The notes beneath the pieces were generated by a model, which had not been told where the DNA came from, ran no database searches, and saw only the letters and a program-made list of their open reading frames with translations. A stretch of 64,000 bases of DNA. Source: Streptomyces sp. NBC_00237 (GTDB lineage: Bacteria; Actinomycetota; Actinomycetes; Streptomycetales; Streptomycetaceae). The number at the start of each line of letters is the position of its first letter. Within the stretch, counting starts at the first letter, position 1. Below are positions 57,603 to 64,000 of this stretch, in pieces. The position numbers and the translations under genes are program-made. Where the stretch lies: assembly GCF_026342435.1 (NCBI RefSeq), contig NZ_JAPEMT010000002.1, forward strand, positions 2,604,001-2,668,000. Reading direction: 5' to 3'.

Positions 57603-58280
57603 TTAAGCGCCCTGGCCTTCTGCCGGTTGCACATCGCGCTTCAGGGCGTCCATCGCGCGCGCGGTCACCTCGGCGACCTTGCCTTCCGCGGAGAGGGTGA
57701 CCACCAGGCCCTGCGCCTTGTAGTGGTCGATGATCGGCTCGGTCTGCGTGTGGTAGACGTCGAGCCGCTTGCGCACGGTCTCCTCGGTGTCGTCCGAGCG
57801 CTGGAACAGCTCGCCGCCGCAGACGTCACAGACGCCCTCGGTCTTCGGCGGGCTGTACGTCGCGTGGAAGACGTGAGCGGAATCGTTGCGGCAGATCCGG
57901 CGTCCGGCGATCCGCTTGACGACCTCTTCCTCCGGGACCTCGAGGTCCAGGACGGCGTCCAGCTTCTGCCCCTGCTCCTTCAGCGCGGCGTCCAGGGCCT
58001 CGGCCTGGAAGACGTTGCGCGGGAAGCCGTCGAGCAGGAAGCCGTTCTCGGCGTCCGGCTGGGCCATGCGGTCCAGCGCCATGCCGATCGTGACCTCGTC
58101 GGGGACCAGATTTCCGGCGTCCATGATCGCCTTGGCCTCCAGGCCGAGGGGCGTGCCCTGGCTGATGTTGGCCCGGAAGAGGTCACCCGTCGAAATGTGC
58201 GGGATCGACAGGTTCGCGGCGAGGAACGCAGCCTGCGTTCCCTTGCCCGCGCCCGGCGGCCCGACGAGGACGATACGCAT
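57603..58280 (-). CDS. adk: Adenylate kinase
   Basis: A 225-residue kinase interconverting ATP, ADP and AMP. P-loop GPPGAGKGTQ near residue 8, FLLDGFPRN in the AMP site, and a long LID domain with CRNDSAHVFH and CDVCGG, where three Cys and probably a His or Asp could hold zinc. The start codon overlaps the secY stop by one base (TGATG), so the two are translationally coupled. Confidence 0.98.
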   Translation of the reverse strand: MRIVLVGPPGAGKGTQAAFLAANLSIPHISTGDLFRANISQGTPLGLEAKAIMDAGNLVPDEVTIGMALDRMAQPDAENGFLLDGFPRNVFQAEALDAALKEQGQKLDAVLDLEVPEEEVVKRIAGRRICRNDSAHVFHATYSPPKTEGVCDVCGGELFQRSDDTEETVRKRLDVYHTQTEPIIDHYKAQGLVVTLSAEGKVAEVTARAMDALKRDVQPAEGQGA

Positions 58281-59602
58281 CAGCGGAGGAACCCTTCGTA
58301 ATTGCGCTGCTGGAGCTGGCTCTCGATCTGCTTCACGGTCTCCAGACCCACACCCACGATGATGAGGATGCTTGTGCCGCCGAACGGGAAGTCCTGGCTG
58401 GCACCGAAGCCGGCCAACGCCATCGTCGGCACGAGAGCGATCAGACCCAGGTACAGCGATCCCGGCCACGTGATGCGGTTCAGCACGTAACTCAGGTACT
58501 CAGCAGTAGGTCGACCTGCCCGGATGCCCGGGATGAAGCCACCATACTTCTTCATGTTGTCGGCAACTTCCTCGGGGTTGAACGAGATCGCCACGTAGAA
58601 GAAGGCGAAGAACACGATCAGGAGGAAGTACGTGACGATGTAGTACGGGTGATCGCCCTTGGTCAGGTTGGTCTGGATCCACTGCGCCCAGGACGCGGTG
58701 GAACCGGAGAACTGGACGATCAAAGCAGGAATGTAGAGCAGCGAAGAAGCGAAGATGACGGGAATCACACCCGCCTGGTTCACCTTCAGCGGGATGTAAG
58801 TGGACGTACCGCCGTAGGACTTCCGGCCGATCATCCGCTTCGCGTACTGCACGGGGATGCGGCGCTGGGCCTGTTCCACGAACACCACGAGCGCGACCAT
58901 CGCGAATCCGACGAGGATGACGATGCCGAACTCGATCCAGCCGTCGGCCATCTTGCCGCCGTCCTTGATGGCCCACAGCGACGCCGGGAAGCCCGCGGCG
59001 ATCGAGATGAACATCAGGATGGACATGCCGTTGCCGATGCCGCGGTCGGTGATGAGCTCACCGAGCCACATGACCATCGCGGTGCCTGCGGTCATCGTGA
59101 TGACCATGACCGCGGTGGTGAAGATCGACTTGTCCGGCACGATCTGCGAGCGGACCGCCTCGGCGCAGCCCTGGAACAGGGCGCCGGAGTTGGCGGTGGC
59201 CACGAGACCGGTGCCCTGGAGGATGGCGAGCGCCACGGTCAGATAACGCGTGTACTGCGTGATCTTCGCCGTGCCGGACTGCCCCTCCTTCTTCAGGGCC
59301 TCCAGCCGTGGGATGACCACGGTCAGCAGCTGAAGGATGATGCTCGCCGTGATGTACGGCATGATGCCGAGCGCGAAGATGGTGATCTGCAACAGCGCGC
59401 CACCACTGAACATGTTGACCAGGCTGAAGAGCCCGCCCCCGCTTTCCTTCGCGGAGTCGACGCAGATCTGGACGTTCTGGTAGTTGACGCCCGGGACAGG
59501 AATGTGCGCGCCGAGCCTGAACAGCACAATGATGCCGAGTGTGAAGAGCAGCTTCTTGCGCAGGTCGGGCGTCTTGAACGCCCGGGCGAACGCGGTGAGC
59601 AC
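58280..59602 (-). CDS. secY: Preprotein translocase subunit SecY
   Basis: A 440-residue channel protein of the Sec translocon with ten membrane helices. FRLGAHIPVPGVN opens the plug region; GNGMSILMFISIAAG, SYGGTSTYIPLKVNQAGVIPVIFASSLL and the C-terminal QQRNYEGFLR are canonical. The start is GTG 59602 with AGGAGG upstream; a longer upstream frame has poor support. Gap to rplO is 224 bp. Confidence 0.98.
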   Translation of the reverse strand: MLTAFARAFKTPDLRKKLLFTLGIIVLFRLGAHIPVPGVNYQNVQICVDSAKESGGGLFSLVNMFSGGALLQITIFALGIMPYITASIILQLLTVVIPRLEALKKEGQSGTAKITQYTRYLTVALAILQGTGLVATANSGALFQGCAEAVRSQIVPDKSIFTTAVMVITMTAGTAMVMWLGELITDRGIGNGMSILMFISIAAGFPASLWAIKDGGKMADGWIEFGIVILVGFAMVALVVFVEQAQRRIPVQYAKRMIGRKSYGGTSTYIPLKVNQAGVIPVIFASSLLYIPALIVQFSGSTASWAQWIQTNLTKGDHPYYIVTYFLLIVFFAFFYVAISFNPEEVADNMKKYGGFIPGIRAGRPTAEYLSYVLNRITWPGSLYLGLIALVPTMALAGFGASQDFPFGGTSILIIVGVGLETVKQIESQLQQRNYEGFLR

Positions 59603-59826
59603 GGTGCCTCCTGCGACCCCCGCGCTACTGCGTCGAAGGGTGACGGTATTGAGGATCGACGAATACGTATCAGTCAAAGAACGAGCGGACAGCGTTGTGG
59701 GCACACCGCGCGAAAGTTAACAGTGCACGCCACCATACCGGCGGACCCCGCCCCCTAGGAACGACCAACCGGGGATGCCCCAAATGAGAGGCATCCCCGG
59801 TCGGATGTTCAAGCCATCGAGCTGTC

Positions 59827-60282
59827 TCAGACGAGCTCGGTGACGCTGCCGCCAGCGGCAGCGATCTTCTCCTTGGCGGAGGCGGAAGCGGCGTCAACCG
59901 AAACCGTCAGTGCCACGGAGATCTCGCCCTGGCCCAGGACCTTGACGAGGTGGTTGTTGCGCACGGCGCCCTTGGCGACCAGGTCGGCCACCGTGACCTC
60001 TCCACCCTGCGGGTAGAGCTCGGCCAGCTTGTCCAGGTTCACGACCTGGAACTCCGTGCGGAACGGGTTCTTGAAGCCCTTCAGCTTCGGCAGGCGCATG
60101 TGGAGGGGCATCTGGCCACCCTCGAAGCGCTGCGGAACCTGGTAACGGGCCTTCGTGCCCTTGGTACCACGGCCTGCCGTCTTACCCTTCGACGCCTCAC
60201 CACGACCCACACGGGTCTTGGCGGTCTTGGCGCCCGGGGCCGGACGGAGGTTGTGGACCTTCAGCGGGTTGTTCTCCGCCAT
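59827..60282 (-). CDS. rplO: 50S ribosomal protein L15
   Basis: A 151-residue L15 with the glycine/arginine-rich N-terminus (LRPAPGAKTAKTRVGRGEASKGKTAGRGTKG shortened here) and the C-terminal VSVDAASASAKEKIAAAGGSVT. It follows rpmD directly: the rpmD stop is separated from its ATG by one base. Confidence 0.98.
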   Translation of the reverse strand: MAENNPLKVHNLRPAPGAKTAKTRVGRGEASKGKTAGRGTKGTKARYQVPQRFEGGQMPLHMRLPKLKGFKNPFRTEFQVVNLDKLAELYPQGGEVTVADLVAKGAVRNNHLVKVLGQGEISVALTVSVDAASASAKEKIAAAGGSVTELV

Positions 60283-60283
60283 G

Positions 60284-60466
60284 TCAGTCGACCTCCTTGA
60301 CCGACACGAGGTGACGGACGGTGTGCACCATTCCGCGGAACTCGGGGCGGTCCTCCTTGACAACCGTGTCGTTCAGCCGCTTCAGGCCGAGCGAACGCAG
60401 GGTGTCGCGGTGGTTCTGCTTGCTGCCGATGTACGACTTCGTCTGCGTGATCTCGAGACGGGCCAT
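60284..60466 (-). CDS. rpmD: 50S ribosomal protein L30
   Basis: A 60-residue L30 (MARLEITQTKSYIGSKQNHR at the start, TVRHLVSVKEVD at the end). Its ATG overlaps the rpsE stop by one base (TAATG), indicating coupled translation in the spc operon. Confidence 0.98.
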   Translation of the reverse strand: MARLEITQTKSYIGSKQNHRDTLRSLGLKRLNDTVVKEDRPEFRGMVHTVRHLVSVKEVD

Positions 60467-61068
60467 TACGCACCCGCTCCCGCACGCGCACGGAGCAGAG
60501 CCGCCGGAGCGACGTCCTCGAGGGGCAGACCACGGCGAGCCGCGATCTCCTCGGGACGCTGCAGACCCTGGAGGGCCGCGACGGTCGCGTGCACGATGTT
60601 GATCGCGTTCGAGGAACCGAGCGACTTCGACAGAATGTCGTGAACGCCGGCGCACTCGAGTACGGCACGCACCGGGCCACCGGCGATAACGCCGGTACCG
60701 GGGGAAGCAGGCTTGAGCAGGACGACGCCCGCGGCCTTCTCGCCCGTGATCGGGTGCGGGATGGTGCCCTGAATGCGGGGAACCTTGAAGAAGCTCTTCT
60801 TGGCCTCTTCAACGCCCTTGGCGATGGCCGCGGGAACTTCCTTGGCCTTGCCGTAACCGACACCTACGGTGCCGTCACCGTCTCCGACCACGACGAGCGC
60901 GGTGAAGCTGAAGCGACGACCACCCTTGACAACCTTGGCAACGCGGTTGATCGCGACAACGCGCTCAACGTAAGCGGTCTTCTCGGCGGCAGCGCCACCG
61001 TCGCGACCCTTCCGGTCCCGCCGCTCGCCGCCACCGGCACCGCTTCCGCGGCGCTGGGGTCCAGCCAT
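60466..61068 (-). CDS. rpsE: 30S ribosomal protein S5
   Basis: A 200-residue S5, important for decoding accuracy. A Gly/Arg-rich N-terminus of about 25 residues precedes the core (VERVVAINRVAKVVKGGRRFSFTALVVVGDG ... GTGVIAGGPVRAVLE). Spans the spc operon between rplR and rpmD. Confidence 0.99.
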   Translation of the reverse strand: MAGPQRRGSGAGGGERRDRKGRDGGAAAEKTAYVERVVAINRVAKVVKGGRRFSFTALVVVGDGDGTVGVGYGKAKEVPAAIAKGVEEAKKSFFKVPRIQGTIPHPITGEKAAGVVLLKPASPGTGVIAGGPVRAVLECAGVHDILSKSLGSSNAINIVHATVAALQGLQRPEEIAARRGLPLEDVAPAALLRARAGAGA

Positions 61069-61114
61069 TGGATTTACCTCTCTCTGTTACGTCCGTTAGT
61101 CCCGGAACCGGGGC

Positions 61115-61498
61115 TTAGAACTTCAGCCCGGCTTCGCGGGCGGCGTCAGCCAGAGCGGCAATGCGCCCGGCGTACCTGTTGCCACCACGGTCGAACACGA
61201 CGGTCTCAACGCCGGCAGCCTTCGCACGCTCGGCGACAAGTGCGCCGACCTGCTGGGCCTGGGCGCTCTTGTCGCCCTCGCCGCCGCGGATCGAAACGTC
61301 CAGGGTCGACGCCGACGCGAGCGTGTGGCCCGCGATGTCGTCGATGACCTGAGCGGTCACGTTGCGGTTGGACCGCGTCACGACCAGGCGAGGACGCTCC
61401 GGCGTGCCGGAGACGTGCTTGCGGATGCGGATGTGGCGACGCTTGATGGCAGCGCGCTTGTACGCGTCACCCTTGGCGATCTTTACACCGTATGCCAT
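61115..61498 (-). CDS. rplR: 50S ribosomal protein L18
   Basis: A 127-residue 5S-rRNA-binding protein. It begins MAYGVKIAKGDAYKRAAIKR and ends with the diagnostic VVFDRGGNRYAGRIAALADAAREAGLKF. It lies three bases after rplF. Confidence 0.99.
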   Translation of the reverse strand: MAYGVKIAKGDAYKRAAIKRRHIRIRKHVSGTPERPRLVVTRSNRNVTAQVIDDIAGHTLASASTLDVSIRGGEGDKSAQAQQVGALVAERAKAAGVETVVFDRGGNRYAGRIAALADAAREAGLKF

Positions 61499-61501
61499 GG
61501 C

Positions 61502-62041
61502 TTACTTACCCGCCTTTCCGACCTTGCGGCGGATGACCTCGCCGGCGTACTTGACGCCCTTGGCCTTGTACGGGTCGGGCTTCCGCAGCTTGCGGATGTT
61601 AGCGGCGACCTCGCCGACCTTCTGCTTGTCGATGCCCTCGACGCTGAGCTTCGTGGGCGACTCGACCTTGAAGGAGATGCCTTCCGGCGCCTCGATCACG
61701 ATGGGGTGGCTGTAGCCCAGGGCGAACTCCAGGTTGGAGCCCTTCGCCTGGACGCGGTAACCGACACCGCTGATTTCGAGCGCCTTGCTGTATCCCTGGG
61801 TCACACCGGTGATCATGTTCGCCACCAGCGTGCGGGACAGGCCGTGCAGGGCCTTGTTCTGACGCTCGTCATTGGGGCGGTTGACGTTGAGCACGCCGTC
61901 CTCGCCCTTAACAATCTCGATCGGCGCAGCGACGGTGTGGGAGAGGGAGCCCTTGGGACCCTTCACCGAAACCGTGCGGCCGTCGATGGTGACGTCCACA
62001 CCAGCGGGAACCTGGATGGGGAGCTTGCCGATTCGCGACAT
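61502..62041 (-). CDS. rplF: 50S ribosomal protein L6
   Basis: A 179-residue L6 with the two repeated RNA-binding folds; MSRIGKLPIQVPAGVDVTID opens it and PDPYKAKGVKYAGEVIRRKVGK closes it. Follows rpsH by 21 bp. Confidence 0.99.
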   Translation of the reverse strand: MSRIGKLPIQVPAGVDVTIDGRTVSVKGPKGSLSHTVAAPIEIVKGEDGVLNVNRPNDERQNKALHGLSRTLVANMITGVTQGYSKALEISGVGYRVQAKGSNLEFALGYSHPIVIEAPEGISFKVESPTKLSVEGIDKQKVGEVAANIRKLRKPDPYKAKGVKYAGEVIRRKVGKAGK

Positions 62042-62062
62042 GAGCTTTCCTTCCTTTCCCGA

Positions 62063-62461
62063 CTACCAGACGTAGGCGAGGACTTCCCCACCTACGCCCT
62101 TCTTGCCTGCCTGCTGGCCGGTCAGAAGACCGTGCGACGTGGAGATGATCGCCACGCCGAGGCCGCCGAGGACCTTGGGCAGGTTGGTGGACTTCGCGTA
62201 CACGCGCAGACCCGGCTTCGAAATACGCTTGATGCCGGCGATCGAACGCTCGCGGTTCGGACCGAACTTCAGGTCGAGAACGAGGTTCTTGCCGACCTCG
62301 GCGTCCTCGACCTTCCAGCCGGTGATGAAGCCCTCCTGCTGGAGGATCTCCGCGATGTGCGACTTGATCTTGCTGTGCGGCATCACGACGGTGTCGTGGT
62401 ACGCCGAGTTTGCGTTACGCAGACGCGTGAGCATGTCTGCGATGGGATCAGTCATGGTCAT
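62063..62461 (-). CDS. rpsH: 30S ribosomal protein S8
   Basis: A 132-residue S8 (DPIADMLTRLRNANSAYHDTV at the start, STSHGLLTGQQAGKKGVGGEVLAYVW at the end), which binds 16S rRNA helix 21 and in other bacteria autoregulates the spc mRNA. The 221-bp gap from rpsN is long for this operon. Confidence 0.99.
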   Translation of the reverse strand: MTMTDPIADMLTRLRNANSAYHDTVVMPHSKIKSHIAEILQQEGFITGWKVEDAEVGKNLVLDLKFGPNRERSIAGIKRISKPGLRVYAKSTNLPKVLGGLGVAIISTSHGLLTGQQAGKKGVGGEVLAYVW

Positions 62462-62682
62462 GAGTTGGCCTTCGGCCTCTCTCGCCGGGGTTTCCTGTAT
62501 GCGCCATCCCTCTCCCCACTCAGAGGCGGGACGGGTGCGGTGCGGGGACCTACGGCGTAGTAAGTCGTTATGGGCGGCAGGCGCCCAACCCTTCTAGCCT
62601 ACGGCATTCGGGGTGGGGCTCCTGCCGACCAGATACTTACCGAGAGCCCTGGAAAATCCGTACGCCCAAAGGGCAGTACTGA
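62462..62682. other. Long spacer between rpsN and rpsH in the spc operon
   Basis: 221 bases without a gene. It contains the hairpin TGGGCG/CGCCCA (62571-62576, 62582-62587; loop GCAGG). It could hold an internal promoter or an S8-binding control site. No classical S8 site was recognised by eye. Confidence 0.45.
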
Positions 62683-62868
62683 CTACCAGGAGCTCTTGGT
62701 CACGCCCGGGAGCTCGCCGCGGTGAGCCATCTCACGAAGGCACACACGGCAGAGGCCGAACTTGCGGTACACGGAGTGGGGACGACCGCAGCGCTGGCAG
62801 CGCGTGTAAGCGCGCACACCGAACTTGGGCTTGCGGGCAGCCTTCGCGATAAGAGCCTTCTTCGCCAT
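62683..62868 (-). CDS. rpsN: 30S ribosomal protein S14 type Z
   Basis: A 61-residue zinc-binding S14: two C-x2-C pairs, TRCQRCGRPH and GLCRVCLREM. This is the zinc-dependent form (also named rpsZ). A zinc-free paralogue is usually encoded elsewhere. It lies 5 bp after rplE. Confidence 0.98.
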   Translation of the reverse strand: MAKKALIAKAARKPKFGVRAYTRCQRCGRPHSVYRKFGLCRVCLREMAHRGELPGVTKSSW

Positions 62869-62873
62869 CTCGC

Positions 62874-63431
62874 TTACGCCTCCTTGAAGGGGAAGCCGAG
62901 GTGACGAAGGAGGGCGCGGCCCTCGTCGTCGTTGGTCGCCGTGGTGACCACGGTGATGTCCATACCCCGGGTACGGTCGATCTTGTCCTGGTCGATCTCG
63001 TGGAACATGACCTGCTCGGTGAGACCGAAGGTGTAGTTGCCACGGCCGTCGAACTGCTTCGGCGACAGACCACGGAAGTCGCGGATACGCGGCAGCGCGA
63101 GCGACAGCGTACGGTCCAGGAACTCCCACATGCGGTCACCGCGGAGGGTGACGTGGCAGCCGATCGGCTGACCCTCGCGCAGCTTGAACTGCGCGATGGA
63201 CTTGCGGGCCTTCGTGACGGCCGGCTTCTGACCCGTGATGGTCGTCAGGTCCTTGATGGCCCCGTCGATCAGCTTCGAGTCACGGGCGGCGTCGCCGACA
63301 CCCATGTTGACCACGATCTTGACCAGACCGGGGATCTGCATGACGTTCTCGTAGGAGAACTCCTCACGCAGCTTGCCCGTGATCTCCTCGCGGTAGCGCA
63401 GCTTGAGGCGCGGTGCGGTGGTGGCAGTCAT
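62874..63431 (-). CDS. rplE: 50S ribosomal protein L5
   Basis: A 185-residue 5S-rRNA-binding protein (KLRYREEITGKLREEFSYEN, VVNMGVGDAARDSKLIDGA, GIDITVVTTA-type end, here GMDITVVTTATNDDEGRALL). Its ATG overlaps the rplX stop by one base. Confidence 0.99.
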   Translation of the reverse strand: MTATTAPRLKLRYREEITGKLREEFSYENVMQIPGLVKIVVNMGVGDAARDSKLIDGAIKDLTTITGQKPAVTKARKSIAQFKLREGQPIGCHVTLRGDRMWEFLDRTLSLALPRIRDFRGLSPKQFDGRGNYTFGLTEQVMFHEIDQDKIDRTRGMDITVVTTATNDDEGRALLRHLGFPFKEA

Positions 63432-63742
63432 CAGATGTCCTCACCAGTCCGCTTGGCAACGCGGATCTTGTTGCCCTCGTCGTCAAAGCGGTAGCCGACG
63501 CGGGTAACGACCTTGTTGCCGTCCTTCTCCACAACCAGCTGAACGTTGCTGACGTGGACCGGAGCCTCGGTCGTCACGATGCCGCCGGCCTGGTTCTGGC
63601 CGGCCTTCGTGTGCTTCTTGACCCGGTTGACACCCTCGACCAGGACGCGGTCCTCGCGGGGGAAGGCCTGAACGACCTTGCCCTGCTTGCCCTTGTCCTT
63701 ACCGGTGATGACCTGAACCAGGTCGCCCTTCTTGATCTTCAT
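63431..63742 (-). CDS. rplX: 50S ribosomal protein L24
   Basis: A 103-residue L24 with the KOW motif near the start (MKIKKGDLVQVITGKDKGKQ GKVV) and VEGVNRVKKHTK. It acts early in large-subunit assembly. Two bases separate it from rplN; it overlaps rplE by one base. Confidence 0.99.
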   Translation of the reverse strand: MKIKKGDLVQVITGKDKGKQGKVVQAFPREDRVLVEGVNRVKKHTKAGQNQAGGIVTTEAPVHVSNVQLVVEKDGNKVVTRVGYRFDDEGNKIRVAKRTGEDI

Positions 63743-63744
63743 GC

Positions 63745-64000
63745 TTACAGCACCTCCGGCGCGAGCGAGATGATCTTCATGAACTTCTTCTCGCGCAGCT
63801 CACGGCCCACCGGGCCGAAGATACGGGTGCCGCGGGGGTCGCCGTCGTTCTTGAGAATGACAGCGGCGTTCTCGTCGAAGCGGATGTACGAGCCATCCTG
63901 GCGACGACGCTCCTTGACGGTGCGAACGATGACGGCCTTGACGACGTCACCCTTCTTCACGTTGCCACCGGGGATTGCGTCCTTGACGGTGGCGACGATG
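63745..64000 (-). CDS. rplN: 50S ribosomal protein L14, C-terminal part
   Basis: Partial gene cut by the right edge: 84 codons of the C-terminal part are present, reading IVATVKDAIPGGNVKKGD, then VRRQDGSYIRFDENAAVI-like sequence (here RRRQDGSYIRFDENAAVIL) and the family end FMKIISLAPEVL. The missing N-terminus and the rest of the S10/spc operon lie beyond the window. Confidence 0.98.
   Translation of the reverse strand, partial: IVATVKDAIPGGNVKKGDVVKAVIVRTVKERRRQDGSYIRFDENAAVILKNDGDPRGTRIFGPVGRELREKKFMKIISLAPEVL

Noticed and set aside
1..64000. tRNA, rRNA, CRISPR, prophage or biosynthetic gene cluster
   Set aside because: Intergenic regions were read for cloverleaf-like or repeat-spacer patterns and coding regions for phage, PKS or NRPS motifs; none was found by eye. 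A covariance-model search could still reveal a small RNA.

Overview
The window is a chromosomal core segment of a high-GC actinobacterium, almost certainly a Streptomyces. Four things support this: third codon positions are nearly all G or C, the sporulation regulators bldM and whiD lie side by side, the order guaB3-guaB-sigma factor(ShbA type)-bldM-whiD...groEL1-groES...tsaD-rimI-tsaB...tsaE-alr...acpS-glmS-coaA-glmM-rpsI-rplM...spc/alpha ribosomal operon is the one known from that genus, and two intergenic repeats resemble families I remember from Streptomyces. No tRNA, rRNA, CRISPR array, intact insertion sequence or prophage was found. The only transposon trace is a decayed tnpB-like fragment near base 1,820.

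Layout. 1-2,850: glpD (cut by the window edge), a nucleotide-sugar dehydrogenase whose catalytic cysteine is replaced by serine, a tnpB remnant and a Pro/Gln-rich membrane protein. 2,850-8,030: purine synthesis (guaB3, guaB with a SigR-type promoter), a sigma factor of ShbA type, bldM with a textbook sigma-BldN promoter, and whiD. 8,190-12,240: LysR/MOSC divergent pair, multicopper oxidase and a short-chain dehydrogenase. 12,230-19,930: a sugar-uptake and catabolism cluster (DUF2264 hydrolase-like protein, DeoR/LacI hybrid regulator, ABC binding protein, two permeases, 2-hydroxyacid dehydrogenase). Five copies of one octamer flank the regulator gene. 20,130-24,610: groEL1, groES with two CIRCE operators, and two paralogous lipoprotein polysaccharide deacetylases. 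24,880-29,980: assorted conserved genes of modest or unknown function. 29,980-36,750: the t6A tRNA-modification genes tsaD, rimI, tsaB and tsaE with alr. They are interrupted by a cysteine-less YkuD-like secreted protein and by a very small gene preceded by a palindromic iron box. 37,020-45,420: cell-wall and cofactor genes (L,D-transpeptidase, nnrD/E, acpS, glmS, coaA, glmM). 45,630-46,650: rpsI and rplM. 46,890-53,030: an ABC-F ATPase, three Pro- or Cys-rich envelope proteins of unknown role, and truA. 53,200-64,000: the alpha and spc ribosomal operons on the minus strand (rplQ back to a truncated rplN), lacking rpsD as is usual in Streptomyces.

How the genes work together. glmS, glmM, alr, the L,D-transpeptidase and the deacetylases all serve cell-wall precursor supply or remodelling. 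guaB, adk, infA, map, secY, rpoA and the ribosomal genes form the growth machinery. The ShbA-like sigma factor, BldM and WhiD link growth to development. The best candidates for new biology are the iron-box small protein at 32,543, the degenerate YkuD-like protein beside it, the octamer-controlled sugar cluster, the Cys-to-Ser nucleotide-sugar dehydrogenase and the envelope-protein cluster at 48.6-52.0 kb. All functional statements come from reading sequence motifs and gene order; no database search was run.
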